A stretch of DNA of 64,000 nt from Hominiventricola filiformis. Lineage in GTDB: Bacteria; Bacillota; Clostridia; Lachnospirales; Lachnospiraceae. Numbering within the stretch: the stretch's first letter is position 1; each line of letters begins with the position of its first letter. Shown here one piece after another: positions 1 through 7,421 of this stretch. The notes beneath the pieces are model-generated. The model was not told where the DNA came from and made no database searches. It was given only the letters and a program-made list of their open reading frames with translations. Both the position numbers and the translations under genes were made by a program. Location of the stretch: positions 1 through 64,000 of the forward strand of contig NZ_JAJEPS010000013.1 of assembly GCF_020686965.1 (NCBI RefSeq), read 5' to 3'.

Positions 1-103
1 GGTTTTCGTTAAAACTTACTGTCTAATGGTAAGGGTTTTAAAAACTCAAACTGTCTAATCTATAGGGTACATTTTATTTATATGCGGTCAGCAAAACAAA
101 AAA

Positions 104-141
104 ATCCAGAAAAAACCTGCAAATTCAAGCTTTTTCTGGAT
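104..141 (-). terminator. Rho-independent terminator of the MFS/GNAT unit
   Basis: An ATCCAGAAAAA arm pairs with TTTTTCTGGAT, and read on the minus strand the hairpin is followed by a run of T. It lies about 70 bp beyond the stop codon of the MFS gene and would end transcription of the two-gene unit. I see no gene in the remaining bases 1-213. Confidence 0.75.
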
Positions 142-213
142 AATAGGTCTATTCAAATTTCTGAAATCTCGGTTTCGGAAGTCCATACTCTTCTGCCGCA
201 TTAAGGATTCTTT

Positions 214-1449
214 TTATTCCGCTTCTGCCGTTGCCATCTTAAAAACAATCATTCCCAATACAAAAAACAGCGAGATTGCTCCCACTCCGATATTTACCTT
301 TCCGGTAAACTGCGCGATGAGGCTGATCACGGTTGTTCCAAGGAAAGAAGCCCCTTTTCCGCATATGTCCATAAGTCCAAAATATTCACCTGATTTTTCC
401 GCCGGTATGATCTTGGTAAAATAGGATCTGGAAAGAGCCTGAATCCCTCCCTGAAACATCCCGACCAGAATCGCCATGATCCAGAACTGCCACTGTGCTT
501 TCAGAAATATTGCAAACACGGCAATTCCAAAATATGCTGCAATACAGATGGTGATCAATGTTCTTACATCATAACATTTGGATAATCTGCCAAACAAAAT
601 TGCAAAAGGAAAGGCTACCAGTTGTGTTACCAGAAGCGCTAATAACAGTCCTGTGCTGTCTAATCCAAGGGCGGTTCCATAGGCCGTAGCCATATCAATG
701 ATCGTATACACCCCGTCAATATAAAAGAAAAATGCTATTAAGAATAAAAATATCTTCTTTTCATTTCTTATATTTTTCAAGGTGTCGCCAAGACGCTTGA
801 AGCTGTTCCGAACCGCCTTGGTCTGTCTCTCTACATAATGTTTCTGTTGATAGCTTTTTAAAAGCGGGATCGACGCACCGATCCACCAGACTGCAACAAT
901 TGCAAATGAAATCATCATCGCCAGCTCTGTGCTGATACCAATCCTTCCTGCCCCGAGAACAACTCCAAGACATACAACAAACGGCACACAACTTCCAATA
1001 TATCCCCATGCATATCCCTGCGAAGATACATTATCCACTCGATCTTCCGTTGTGATATCCCCAAGCATTGAATCATAAAAAATCAGACTTCCGGAAAATC
1101 CAATCTTCGCAATGATATAAATCAGCAAAAACAGGAACCACTGTCTGGAAAATCCAAGGGCAAGGCAACCAATTCCACCTATCAACATAGTCGTTGTAAA
1201 AATCGGTTTTTTCAGTCCTTCTGTATCCGCCAGAGTTCCAAATACCGGACCGAGAAGGGCCACAATTAAGGTTGCTGCTGATGTGGCATATCCCCAGTAT
1301 GCGAGATAATCTGCAGCGGAGAGTCCTGCATTTTCGGCCAGATAGTTAAAATAAATCGGCATGATCGTCGAGACAAGCAACACAAACGCAGAATTTCCAA
1401 CATCGTATAACACCCAGTTTTTCTCTTCTCTTGTCATTCCAGTCTTCAT
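214..1449 (-). CDS. MFS transporter, UMF1/Atg22-like
   Basis: A 411-residue polytopic membrane protein with about 11-12 hydrophobic segments. The N-terminal motif YDVGNSAF, just before the first membrane segment, is characteristic of the UMF1/Atg22-like branch of the major facilitator superfamily. Length fits that family (about 400-450 residues). The substrate cannot be deduced; relatives are annotated only as permeases. The GNAT gene lies 15 bp upstream on the same strand, so the two are probably co-transcribed and end at the hairpin 104-141. The ATG is preceded by GAAAGG. Base composition is like the core chromosome, so this appears to be outside the island region. Confidence 0.85.
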   Translation of the reverse strand: MKTGMTREEKNWVLYDVGNSAFVLLVSTIMPIYFNYLAENAGLSAADYLAYWGYATSAATLIVALLGPVFGTLADTEGLKKPIFTTTMLIGGIGCLALGFSRQWFLFLLIYIIAKIGFSGSLIFYDSMLGDITTEDRVDNVSSQGYAWGYIGSCVPFVVCLGVVLGAGRIGISTELAMMISFAIVAVWWIGASIPLLKSYQQKHYVERQTKAVRNSFKRLGDTLKNIRNEKKIFLFLIAFFFYIDGVYTIIDMATAYGTALGLDSTGLLLALLVTQLVAFPFAILFGRLSKCYDVRTLITICIAAYFGIAVFAIFLKAQWQFWIMAILVGMFQGGIQALSRSYFTKIIPAEKSGEYFGLMDICGKGASFLGTTVISLIAQFTGKVNIGVGAISLFFVLGMIVFKMATAEAE

Positions 1450-1464
1450 TCGTTTATTACCTTT

Positions 1465-1980
1465 CTACAGCACATATTCCATATCGTGCCACTTCTCCCC
1501 GCCCCATACAGAACCGGAGATCCCGAGGTCTTTGTAGCCCATCTTTTCATACATCTTTACCTTCTCATCCAGACAGGTAAGCACTACTCGCTTGCGTCCC
1601 ACTTCCTGCTCCCGTTTCAGATACCGCTCCATGATCTCACTGGCCAGTCCCTGCCCGCGGTATTCCGGCAGTACATCCAGTCCAAGCAGCATTATATTTT
1701 TTCCTTTTCTATTATGAAGCGTAATATCTGTAAAGAATTCATCCCGGAATGCCTCCTCATGAGTGGCGATTCCATTTAAAAATCCTGCGATCTTTCCCGT
1801 CTCTTTATCAACTGCCACCAAAAATGTCTCCTGGGCCCGGGAGACACGCTCTGTCATAGATTTTGGTGAACAGGCTTCATTAGGTGGAAAACAAATATTT
1901 TCGATCTCAATGGCCTGATCCGCTTCTTCCGCCTTCACATTGCGGAACTCAAACCGTTCCTGTAACTCTTCCTTTGTCAT
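1465..1980 (-). CDS. GNAT family N-acetyltransferase
   Basis: A 171-residue protein with the GNAT fold signature. The acetyl-CoA pyrophosphate loop is visible as EYRGQGLASEIM around residues 110-121, preceded by the beta strand LLGLDVLP and followed by the strand RVVLTCLDE. It would transfer an acetyl group from acetyl-CoA to an amine of an unidentified small molecule or protein. The sequence near residue 30 (ENICFPPNEACS) resembles the arylalkylamine/ribosomal-protein acetyltransferase subgroup, which is only a hint. It is the first gene of the unit with the MFS permease. It is probably the first chromosomal gene left of the guaA island stack. Confidence 0.85.
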   Translation of the reverse strand: MTKEELQERFEFRNVKAEEADQAIEIENICFPPNEACSPKSMTERVSRAQETFLVAVDKETGKIAGFLNGIATHEEAFRDEFFTDITLHNRKGKNIMLLGLDVLPEYRGQGLASEIMERYLKREQEVGRKRVVLTCLDEKVKMYEKMGYKDLGISGSVWGGEKWHDMEYVL

Positions 1981-2066
1981 ACTGTCACTTTCCCCTTTTG
2001 ATTCAGTAGATTCAGTATATCATAAAGGGATAATTGTGTATATCAGTCAATTCGGAGTAAATTTAA

Positions 2067-2107
2067 AGAGACTGGAAACGCCCCGTTTTTAAAGGTTTCC
2101 AGTCTCT
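2067..2107 (-). terminator. Terminator at left edge of the island region
   Basis: AGAGACTGGAAAC pairs with GTTTCCAGTCTCT, giving a 13-bp stem. It overlaps the stop codon of the RhuM fragment. If the islands were removed, this hairpin would lie just downstream of guaA and could be its original terminator; that is inference. Confidence 0.65.
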
Positions 2108-2445
2108 TACTGTGTTAACATTTTATTCACAAACTCAATCGTTGCCCATTTTCTGAAAGCTATACCTCTTTTGGAATTAACTCGATATCCGACAGATAAA
2201 ATCATATCCAAATTATAAATTTGGGGTCTTCGTCCCCCTGTACTTCCGTCGGAAAAACCGACAGAAGTCTCATCTAGTTCTCCTGAAGCAAGAATATTTG
2301 AAATATGTTCGCTTACTGTAGCGTGTTTAACATCAAACAATACTTCCATTTGTTTTTGCGTCAGCCAAACTGTCTCCTGCTCAGGATTAATTTGAACTTC
2401 TATATTAACATCACCATCTGTAAATAATACAATTTCATTCTTCAT
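2107..2445 (-). pseudogene. RhuM-family protein, 3'-truncated
   Basis: 112 residues matching the N-terminal part of the RhuM/Fic-associated virulence family: WLTQKQMEVLFDV, then the HTH-like stretch ATVSEHISNIL, then GRRPQIYNLDMILSVGYRVNS and FRKWAT. Family members normally continue for another 200 residues after FRxWAT, but here the frame runs into IEFVNKMLTQ and stops. That tail resembles the TIEFE end of GuaA, and the DNA there resembles the guaA attachment core (2123-2146), so the gene may have been cut by an integration or deletion event. RhuM-like genes are often passengers of phage-defence and mobile loci. The fragment is probably non-functional. Confidence 0.6.
2123..2146. repeat. Possible leftmost guaA attachment-like site
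   Basis: On the minus strand the sequence ACGATTGAGTTTGTGAATAA resembles the guaA end, ACGATTGAATTTGAATAA, with a two-base insertion. Its position at the boundary between core genes and islands fits an outer att site. However, I cannot find the 11-bp-spaced arm heptamers that accompany the other sites, so this could be coincidence. Confidence 0.35.
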
Positions 2446-2834
2446 CCTTTAGTTCCCCTCCCCGAATATTTCCCGATAACATTTCTAATGTAAATTTTAC
2501 AGCACTTTTCAGATTCAGTCCATCTTTATCCCCAACCGATAGAAAAACTCTTACATTGTCTCTTTTGCAGACATACTCCATTCTTGTGCTACAAGCGTAT
2601 CACACACCATCTCCTAAATAACCCACCATTAAATTTTTACGGTGATAAAGAATTTCAATGTCTATTTCCTTGAAATACAACATAATAAAAAAACGACAGG
2701 CAATCCCATAGACTGCCTGTCATCTAAAATAACCCATACTTTTTCCACACATTATTTTTCGTTTCACATATTTTTAGTATCAATCCAGTACCATTGCATT
2801 TTTTCATATTTCTGCAAGAAAAAGTTTTGTGGTA
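2446..2834. other. Non-coding stretch with repeat copy 1
   Basis: No credible gene. It holds copy 1 of the 184-bp direct repeat (2555-2738), including a minus-strand terminator hairpin at 2695-2721, and AT-rich sequence downstream of the DUF6933 gene. Confidence 0.7.
2555..2738. repeat. 184-bp direct repeat, copy 1
   Basis: Identical in length to 4489-4672 and differing at only two positions that I can see (T/C near 2587 and C/T near 2668). It contains the hairpin GACAGGCA...TGCCTGTC at 2695-2721 followed on the minus strand by a T run, so this copy acts as terminator for the DUF6933 transcript. The two copies bracket the toxin-antitoxin cassette, which could be lost or gained by recombination between them. 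Confidence 0.9.
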
Positions 2835-2851
2835 CTAATCGTTAGTACCAC
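2829..2851 (-). repeat. Perfect inverted repeat around the DUF6933 stop codon
   Basis: GTGGTACTAA, a 3-base loop TCG, then TTAGTACCAC: a 10-bp perfect stem that contains the stop codon. There is no T run, so it is more likely an mRNA-stability hairpin or protein-binding dyad than a terminator. Confidence 0.6.
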
Positions 2852-3419
2852 GATTATTTTCTATGTACTGAGCAAAATCAATTACCTTTGCTGGCTTTCT
2901 CTTAACAGCAATCCCTAATCGTTCCATGTCTAATTTAAAAAGTTCACTCGGATACCCATATGCATCAAATCCCTCAGGCTGGCAAATATCTCTGTTTAGA
3001 TACTCACTAAGTTCCCATTGATACTTTGCTTCTTTCTCCAGCTTTTTACCAAAATACTGTGCATCCATTACCATTCTGTTAATGCCACCAACCGATTTCC
3101 TACCATGAGTTTTGGTTACAGTTGTATCGCCTGACATTTTAAAATACTGCCCTATCTGATCCTCGGAATATCCCATTTCCTGCATCACGCCATGAATCAC
3201 GCGGCTGATATACATAGTATAGTAATTCCAGTTTCTTGGTTCAATATCTGTCATTGTTATTGTATAACGATTACTGGCATTCACAATAAACAAGACATTT
3301 CTTCCTTTTATTTTCGTCAAATGTGTGTCCCAGCAGAACACAAGTGAAGCGCCTTTGCTTTCTTCAATCTTTGTTGTTTTTAGTCGATCCTGAACTGCTT
3401 TTGTTGCACCAATCTCCAT
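2835..3419 (-). CDS. DUF6933 domain protein
   Basis: 194 residues from the ATG at 3419, which has an AGCAGG ribosome site about 8 bases upstream; an in-frame GTG lies three codons earlier. The body shows the pattern I associate with DUF6933: FCWDTHLTKI, then FIVNASNRYTI, then VTKTHGRKSVGGINRMV. In that family the order is a short beta-rich core with a conserved N-x-S/A-N-R-Y strand. Function is unknown; relatives are often beside toxin-antitoxin and mobile genes. The upstream 70-codon frame overlaps by a few bases, and the HEPN/MNT pair is upstream on the same strand, so it may belong to that transcript. Its terminator is at 2695-2721. Confidence 0.65.
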   Translation of the reverse strand: MEIGATKAVQDRLKTTKIEESKGASLVFCWDTHLTKIKGRNVLFIVNASNRYTITMTDIEPRNWNYYTMYISRVIHGVMQEMGYSEDQIGQYFKMSGDTTVTKTHGRKSVGGINRMVMDAQYFGKKLEKEAKYQWELSEYLNRDICQPEGFDAYGYPSELFKLDMERLGIAVKRKPAKVIDFAQYIENNRGTND

Positions 3420-3424
3420 ATGTA

Positions 3425-3637
3425 TCACCTGCTCATCTCAGGTATTCTTTTTACTTCATTCTGTAATTCATCACTAAAGTCTGATAAATCATCATATGTA
3501 ATTACTTTCAGTCTAATGAGACGAACAATATCCCATATCTTAATTTTTTCTTCCGAAATTTCTATGACATTTTCTATGACATTTTCATTTGCCTGTGTTG
3601 TATACCTAGATCCATAATTCAGATTATACAAAGTCAA
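3425..3637 (-). CDS. Small hypothetical protein or gene remnant
   Basis: 70 residues, acidic and probably helical (EEKIKIWDIVRLIRLKVITYDDLSDFSDELQ), with a tandem NVIENVIE motif caused by a short DNA repeat near 3563-3590. The only start in frame is TTG at 3637 without a convincing ribosome site, so the reading frame may be the 3' remnant of a larger gene. It ends directly at the start of the DUF6933 gene, suggesting translational coupling if it is expressed. I do not recognise the family. Confidence 0.4.
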   Translation of the reverse strand: MTLYNLNYGSRYTTQANENVIENVIEISEEKIKIWDIVRLIRLKVITYDDLSDFSDELQNEVKRIPEMSR

Positions 3638-3667
3638 GTATTATACTTTTTCATTTTCAATATCTCT

Positions 3668-4078
3668 TTAATTATTCAATTCCAAATATTTTCTCACCAA
3701 ATCTATTACTTCTTCCGCTACCGACACCTGCTCTACTGCATCCTCTTTGCTTGCTATATAGAACGTATCATAATCACTCTTATGTCTGATTATCTCGAGT
3801 CGAGAAATTTTTCGTCCGATATCACGCGGAAAAATCTCTGTGTGCACATAATTCTTATTAAAATAACTAAGGGTATCTTTATGCTTCTTGAACGCTACAG
3901 GCTCTTTGGCAAGCACTGCATCTATCGCATGAAAACAGGAATAATATGCTCTGTTATTCGCTGCTTTATATTTTCCAGCTTCTAATAACAGTTTTGCTGC
4001 TTCAAGATCGTCTTCCGCCTGTTCAAATTTATACTTGGCAACATCATCAAATGTTCCTTCAGAATACGGTTGCATCAT
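3668..4078 (-). CDS. HEPN domain protein (UPF0332-type), putative toxin
   Basis: 136 residues, all-helical, with the UPF0332/HEPN pattern. The helix FEQAEDDLEAAKLLL comes first (residues 18-32), then NNRAYYSCFHAIDAVL (41-56), and then RHKSDYD (98-104). The last motif corresponds to the RxxxDY variant of the HEPN active-site region. HEPN proteins paired with MNT nucleotidyltransferases form type VII-like toxin-antitoxin modules in which the HEPN partner is an RNase neutralised by AMPylation. The start codon overlaps the MNT stop by 4 bp (ATGA), so the two are translationally coupled with the antitoxin gene first. Whether this variant, lacking the classical R-x4-6-H, is an active RNase is open. 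Confidence 0.8.
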   Translation of the reverse strand: MMQPYSEGTFDDVAKYKFEQAEDDLEAAKLLLEAGKYKAANNRAYYSCFHAIDAVLAKEPVAFKKHKDTLSYFNKNYVHTEIFPRDIGRKISRLEIIRHKSDYDTFYIASKEDAVEQVSVAEEVIDLVRKYLELNN

Positions 4079-4404
4079 ATTACTACCCCATCTTTTTCTA
4101 CATTACGATAAAACATATCCGCTTTTTTCCAGTAATCAAAATGCGCATTGCTCTGAACTACTGGCATAATATCTGTTCCATGCTCATCATTAAAATCATA
4201 TGTGACATCACATATCTTTTTCTCCAGAGGACTTACACCCGCTCTGTCTGTATCCACAAGAATCATTACATCTATATCAGAATCCGGTCGGAAATCACCT
4301 CGCGCATACGAACCATATAAAATTACCTTCTTCACTTTTGACTCCGTAACATTTTCCACTTCTGCACGATATAACTTTAATAAATCCTCAATTCTTTTTG
4401 ACAT
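4075..4404 (-). CDS. MNT-type minimal nucleotidyltransferase, putative antitoxin
   Basis: 109 residues from the ATG at 4404, which has an AGAGGG ribosome site. It has the nucleotidyltransferase signature GSYARGDFRPDSDID at residues 31-45: the GS of the nucleotide-binding helix and the D-x-D metal ligands (D43, D45). A third acidic residue should lie in DIMPVV near residue 84. Minimal nucleotidyltransferases of this size transfer AMP to a tyrosine of their HEPN partner and so block it. The overlap with the HEPN gene and the order MNT-HEPN are as expected for such a module. Confidence 0.85.
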   Translation of the reverse strand: MSKRIEDLLKLYRAEVENVTESKVKKVILYGSYARGDFRPDSDIDVMILVDTDRAGVSPLEKKICDVTYDFNDEHGTDIMPVVQSNAHFDYWKKADMFYRNVEKDGVVI

Positions 4405-4488
4405 ACAAACACCCTCTTTCAATAAACATTTCCCTGTTTTCTTATTTTTAGTATATCCATTTTTTTATGAAAGCACAATGCTTTTTAT

Positions 4489-4672
4489 ATTGTCTCTTTT
4501 GCAGACATACTCCATTCTTGCGCTACAAGCGTATCACACACCATCTCCTAAATAACCCACCATTAAATTTTTACGGTGATAAAGAATTTCAATGTCTATT
4601 TTCTTGAAATACAACATAATAAAAAAACGACAGGCAATCCCATAGACTGCCTGTCATCTAAAATAACCCATA
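4489..4672. repeat. 184-bp direct repeat, copy 2
   Basis: Second copy of the repeat at 2555-2738. The hairpin at 4629-4655 is followed on the minus strand by a T run and lies about 190 bp past the stop of the AAA ATPase gene, so it would terminate that transcript. The copy ends 12 bp before the attachment core at 4684, so it forms the right end of whatever element lies to the left. Confidence 0.9.
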
Positions 4673-4683
4673 TTGAATTTTAA

Positions 4684-4700
4684 TTATTCAAACTCGGCAA
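4684..4700. repeat. Attachment-core-like site, left end of island 1
   Basis: On the minus strand it reads TTGCCGAGTTTGAATAA, resembling the guaA 3' end (GATTGAATTTGAATAA). The left arm heptamers of island 1 lie 98 bp further right, the same geometry as at 11370 and 19113. Confidence 0.7.
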
Positions 4701-4798
4701 GTTCAAAGATATTATTAAATATATTTATTTAAGTTTTGTATCTTTTTTGCCGTTATTTTATTTCAGTTGCATATATTATTTGGGCTTGCTGATTTTCT

Positions 4799-4816
4799 GT
4801 TGCCAATTTGTTGCCA
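4799..4816. repeat. Left integrase arm repeats of island 1
   Basis: Two direct copies of GTTGCCA at 4799 and 4810, start-to-start spacing 11 bp. The same pair with the same spacing recurs at 11292-11309 at the other end of the island. Confidence 0.75.
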
Positions 4817-4842
4817 TCTCTTATATAAGCATTAACCACTTT

Positions 4843-6189
4843 CTAATATAATTTTGCAAACTCTTCCAAATTAATATTACTCTCTACATTTGGAAGTGCA
4901 TCTTTATACAATTCATTAGTAAAATATCTTTTTCTATAATTATAATTTGGATGCAATCGTTCTTCTATCTCAGTGACACATTTAACAGATTTTCTAAAGG
5001 TCTTATCATTCATAATGTAATACAACGCTTCTGGATTTACTCCTGCATGATCCATAAGCAGTGTATTATGTGTTGTAATAATTAATTGTCCTTTAATTTG
5101 TTCTGCTACAGAAGCTAATAATTTTGTGGCTAATAAATCATGGATTCCTATTCCATATTCATCAATAATAACGCAACTTCCAGAAACTGCTGAAATTAAA
5201 TATGGTAATAACTCCATTATTTCTTGTGTTCCATTTGATTCAAGTTGAAAATCAATGTCATATTCATGATTCTCAATTCGCTTTCTAAGGTATAATTCAT
5301 AACGAATTTCATTTTTTCTATTTGATTTTTTATAAAAAGCTTTTACAACATCACTAAACATAGATTTAAAAAATTGATTAAGTAATTTTTCAACTCTATC
5401 TAAAACTTTCTCATTCTTTTTTTCAATTACACCATTCACAAGGTGTCCTATAATTTCATTTTCTGAATTCAAAGCTATTTGTTGACCATCCGCAGACTTA
5501 GGTATACGAAAATTAATTTTTTCAAAAGCAGTCATTACTTTCATTAAATTAATCGAAATATTAGAATTGATATATGTATCCGCTTTATCATTCATCTCAA
5601 AATACAAAATAGATAATAATGTATGTTTTCCCCAATACATCTCTATTTGATTTTTTATCAAATCATAGAACTCTTTTGATTCAAATATTTTTTCATTTAT
5701 GTATACTTCATCTTCATCTATATTATAAAAACAACCTTTGTTTTTATTTACTTTATATTCCAAACGTTCCTTCACAATGCTAAATGAATCCATTTCTACA
5801 TAATAACAGCCAACTCCACCCTCTATATTAAATTCATATTCTAATGACAGATTTTCATTAGAATTAATCATTTTATATTCTTCTATAATGCTTTCAATAC
5901 CATTATCTGATAATTTCGATTTCAACATTTTAAGCATTATTTCTGGTTTGAACGGAAAGTCCTCTGGTGGTGTAAACTTTTCATCCAGTAAATCTTTAAG
6001 CATACCTTTCACCTGCATCGTTCCCATAGTTCTCTCTAAAGCTAAAAATGCCTGAGCAATGGTTGTTTTTCCACTTCCATTTTCTCCATAAATAATTGCT
6101 AGTGGCTTATATTCACCTTTCTTTGCCCGTAAATTAATCTCAACATTTTTGAAGGACTTAAAATTTTTCAACTTTATATTCGTAAACAT
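4843..6189 (-). CDS. AAA family ATPase (OLD/AAA_21-like)
   Basis: 448 residues. Walker A is GENGSGKTT at residues 35-43. The Walker B region is CVIIDEYGIGIHDLL near residue 340, followed by the H-loop LIITTHNTLL. The middle is a long helical and charged insertion without recognisable nuclease motifs, and there is no TOPRIM domain at the C-terminus as in true OLD nucleases. Such stand-alone SMC/ABC-like ATPases are common in defence islands (for example beside RloB, in retron Eco8-type or Lamassu-like loci), but no partner is directly attached here: the next gene is divergent. The start has AAAAGGAGAAGAAT before ATG. It is AT-rich relative to the core genes. Function as a defence sensor or effector is inference. 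Confidence 0.7.
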   Translation of the reverse strand: MFTNIKLKNFKSFKNVEINLRAKKGEYKPLAIIYGENGSGKTTIAQAFLALERTMGTMQVKGMLKDLLDEKFTPPEDFPFKPEIMLKMLKSKLSDNGIESIIEEYKMINSNENLSLEYEFNIEGGVGCYYVEMDSFSIVKERLEYKVNKNKGCFYNIDEDEVYINEKIFESKEFYDLIKNQIEMYWGKHTLLSILYFEMNDKADTYINSNISINLMKVMTAFEKINFRIPKSADGQQIALNSENEIIGHLVNGVIEKKNEKVLDRVEKLLNQFFKSMFSDVVKAFYKKSNRKNEIRYELYLRKRIENHEYDIDFQLESNGTQEIMELLPYLISAVSGSCVIIDEYGIGIHDLLATKLLASVAEQIKGQLIITTHNTLLMDHAGVNPEALYYIMNDKTFRKSVKCVTEIEERLHPNYNYRKRYFTNELYKDALPNVESNINLEEFAKLY

Positions 6190-6300
6190 ATTCTTCTCCT
6201 TTTACGATTACAAATATAACATTTCCTTTATTTATTTTCAAGTATTTTATCAATTTTTGCTTTTATTGTAATATTTTGTAACATTTTCTCCATTTTTATA

Positions 6301-6329
6301 TTGACATTTTTCTTTGATGTGAGTATAAT
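6301..6329 (+). promoter_or_regulatory. Consensus sigma-A promoter for MBL operon leader
   Basis: TTGACA at 6301-6306, 17-bp spacer, TATAAT at 6324-6329: a perfect vegetative promoter directed to the right. It is about 215 bp upstream of the MBL start, leaving a long leader RNA. Confidence 0.8.
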
Positions 6330-6335
6330 ATCCTC

Positions 6336-6435
6336 AAGATTAGCACTCATCTTTTCGTTCTGCTAACATTCCAATAATTAAAGAAACCAGTAGCGGCAAC
6401 TACTGGTCCCTCAAAAACAACTGTTTTTTCTAGAT
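6336..6435 (+). ncRNA. Structured leader or small RNA in the defence locus
   Basis: Starting about 7 bp after the promoter, this segment has no reading frame. It contains the perfect hairpin ACCAGTAG-CGGCAA-CTACTGGT (6385-6406), then AAAAACA-AC-TGTTTTTT (about 6414-6429) that could act as a weak terminator. It may be a small RNA of about 100 nt or an attenuating leader of the MBL operon. No RNA family is recognised. The rest of the 6190-6543 gap is AT-rich. Confidence 0.35.
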
Positions 6436-6543
6436 TAACATACAATTCTCTGGAACACAACGGGAACGTTTATTCGTCTTTCTTTGATTATTGTTTACAT
6501 AGATGCAACTCGTAAACAAACTTTTCAAAAAAAGGAGAAATCC

Positions 6544-7419
6544 ATGAAAGAAATTTTAATTTTAAGTTCCAAAAGCTATGAAAACTCTTCAACAACCAAT
6601 TATGGTGATTGTATTTTAATCAATACTGGCACCGAATTGGTCATCTATGATTGTGGTCACGAAGCACATGCTGATTTTGTCATTAACTACATGTCCCAAA
6701 ACGGATTTGACAAAGCAAAGCTTATCTTATCACACAATGATTCTGATCATTTTGATGGCATTCCTAAACTTTTAAATGAAGATAAGATTTCGGTCATTCG
6801 TACTACATTACTTCTAAAATATAAAGACCGTATTTTAGAGGAAATTGATGACAAACGTAAAAGTCGGAATTCCGTTGCGCAACAAATTCTAGACTTATAC
6901 GATAATATTGCACAACTTTCCGGTGCTCCTTTAGAAGATATTTACGAACATCCGGAAGACCTCTGTGATGAAGTCAGCATTGTTGGTCCTGACTTTGATT
7001 ATATGATCCAGACTGTTGCCAAACGCTTAGACGGACGAGAAGGTGACACAATGGATGGTGAAACTGCTGTAAATGCAACCAGCATTCAAGTAAAGGTTAA
7101 TGTTGGCTCACATACTTTATTGCTCTGTGGAGATTGCTCATTCCCTGCAATCGAAAATATAGTTCATGATTACAATGCCGTACAGCTCCCACATCACGGA
7201 AAATGTAAGCAAGCAGAAAAAATTTTTGAGAACAAATCAGACCAAGCATACTCCGTTTATATCGTATCTGATAATACCGGTAACAGTAATGGCGGCTCAG
7301 ACAATTTAACTACCAAGGGACATCGAGTATATAATACGAAAAAAGAAGGAAACATCACCATCAACAATTCAACATTTTCTGGTTCAACTATAAAAACGGG
7401 CCGTATCTTGGGTATTTAA
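6544..7419 (+). CDS. MBL-fold metallohydrolase
   Basis: 291 residues from the ATG at 6544, which has AAAGGAGAAA upstream; an upstream in-frame start at 6484 lacks a ribosome site. Metallo-beta-lactamase fold signatures are in order: HNDSDH (64-69, the HxDxDH metal site), LLLCGD (193-197) and LPHHG (215-219). The arrangement resembles the ComEC-C-terminal/competence-type MBL hydrolases, which act on nucleic acids or phosphodiesters. No signal peptide is seen, so it is cytoplasmic. It is the first gene of a three-gene operon with a 147-residue unknown protein and a membrane protein. In a defence setting it could be a nuclease or a signal phosphodiesterase; that is inference. Confidence 0.8.
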   Translation: MKEILILSSKSYENSSTTNYGDCILINTGTELVIYDCGHEAHADFVINYMSQNGFDKAKLILSHNDSDHFDGIPKLLNEDKISVIRTTLLLKYKDRILEEIDDKRKSRNSVAQQILDLYDNIAQLSGAPLEDIYEHPEDLCDEVSIVGPDFDYMIQTVAKRLDGREGDTMDGETAVNATSIQVKVNVGSHTLLLCGDCSFPAIENIVHDYNAVQLPHHGKCKQAEKIFENKSDQAYSVYIVSDNTGNSNGGSDNLTTKGHRVYNTKKEGNITINNSTFSGSTIKTGRILGI

Positions 7420-7421
7420 TT

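Larger units (their letters stand above)
4405..4842. other. Non-coding junction between cassette and first island
   Basis: No gene seen. It contains the second 184-bp repeat copy (4489-4672), the attachment core at 4684-4700 and the left arm heptamers at 4799-4816. Confidence 0.7.
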
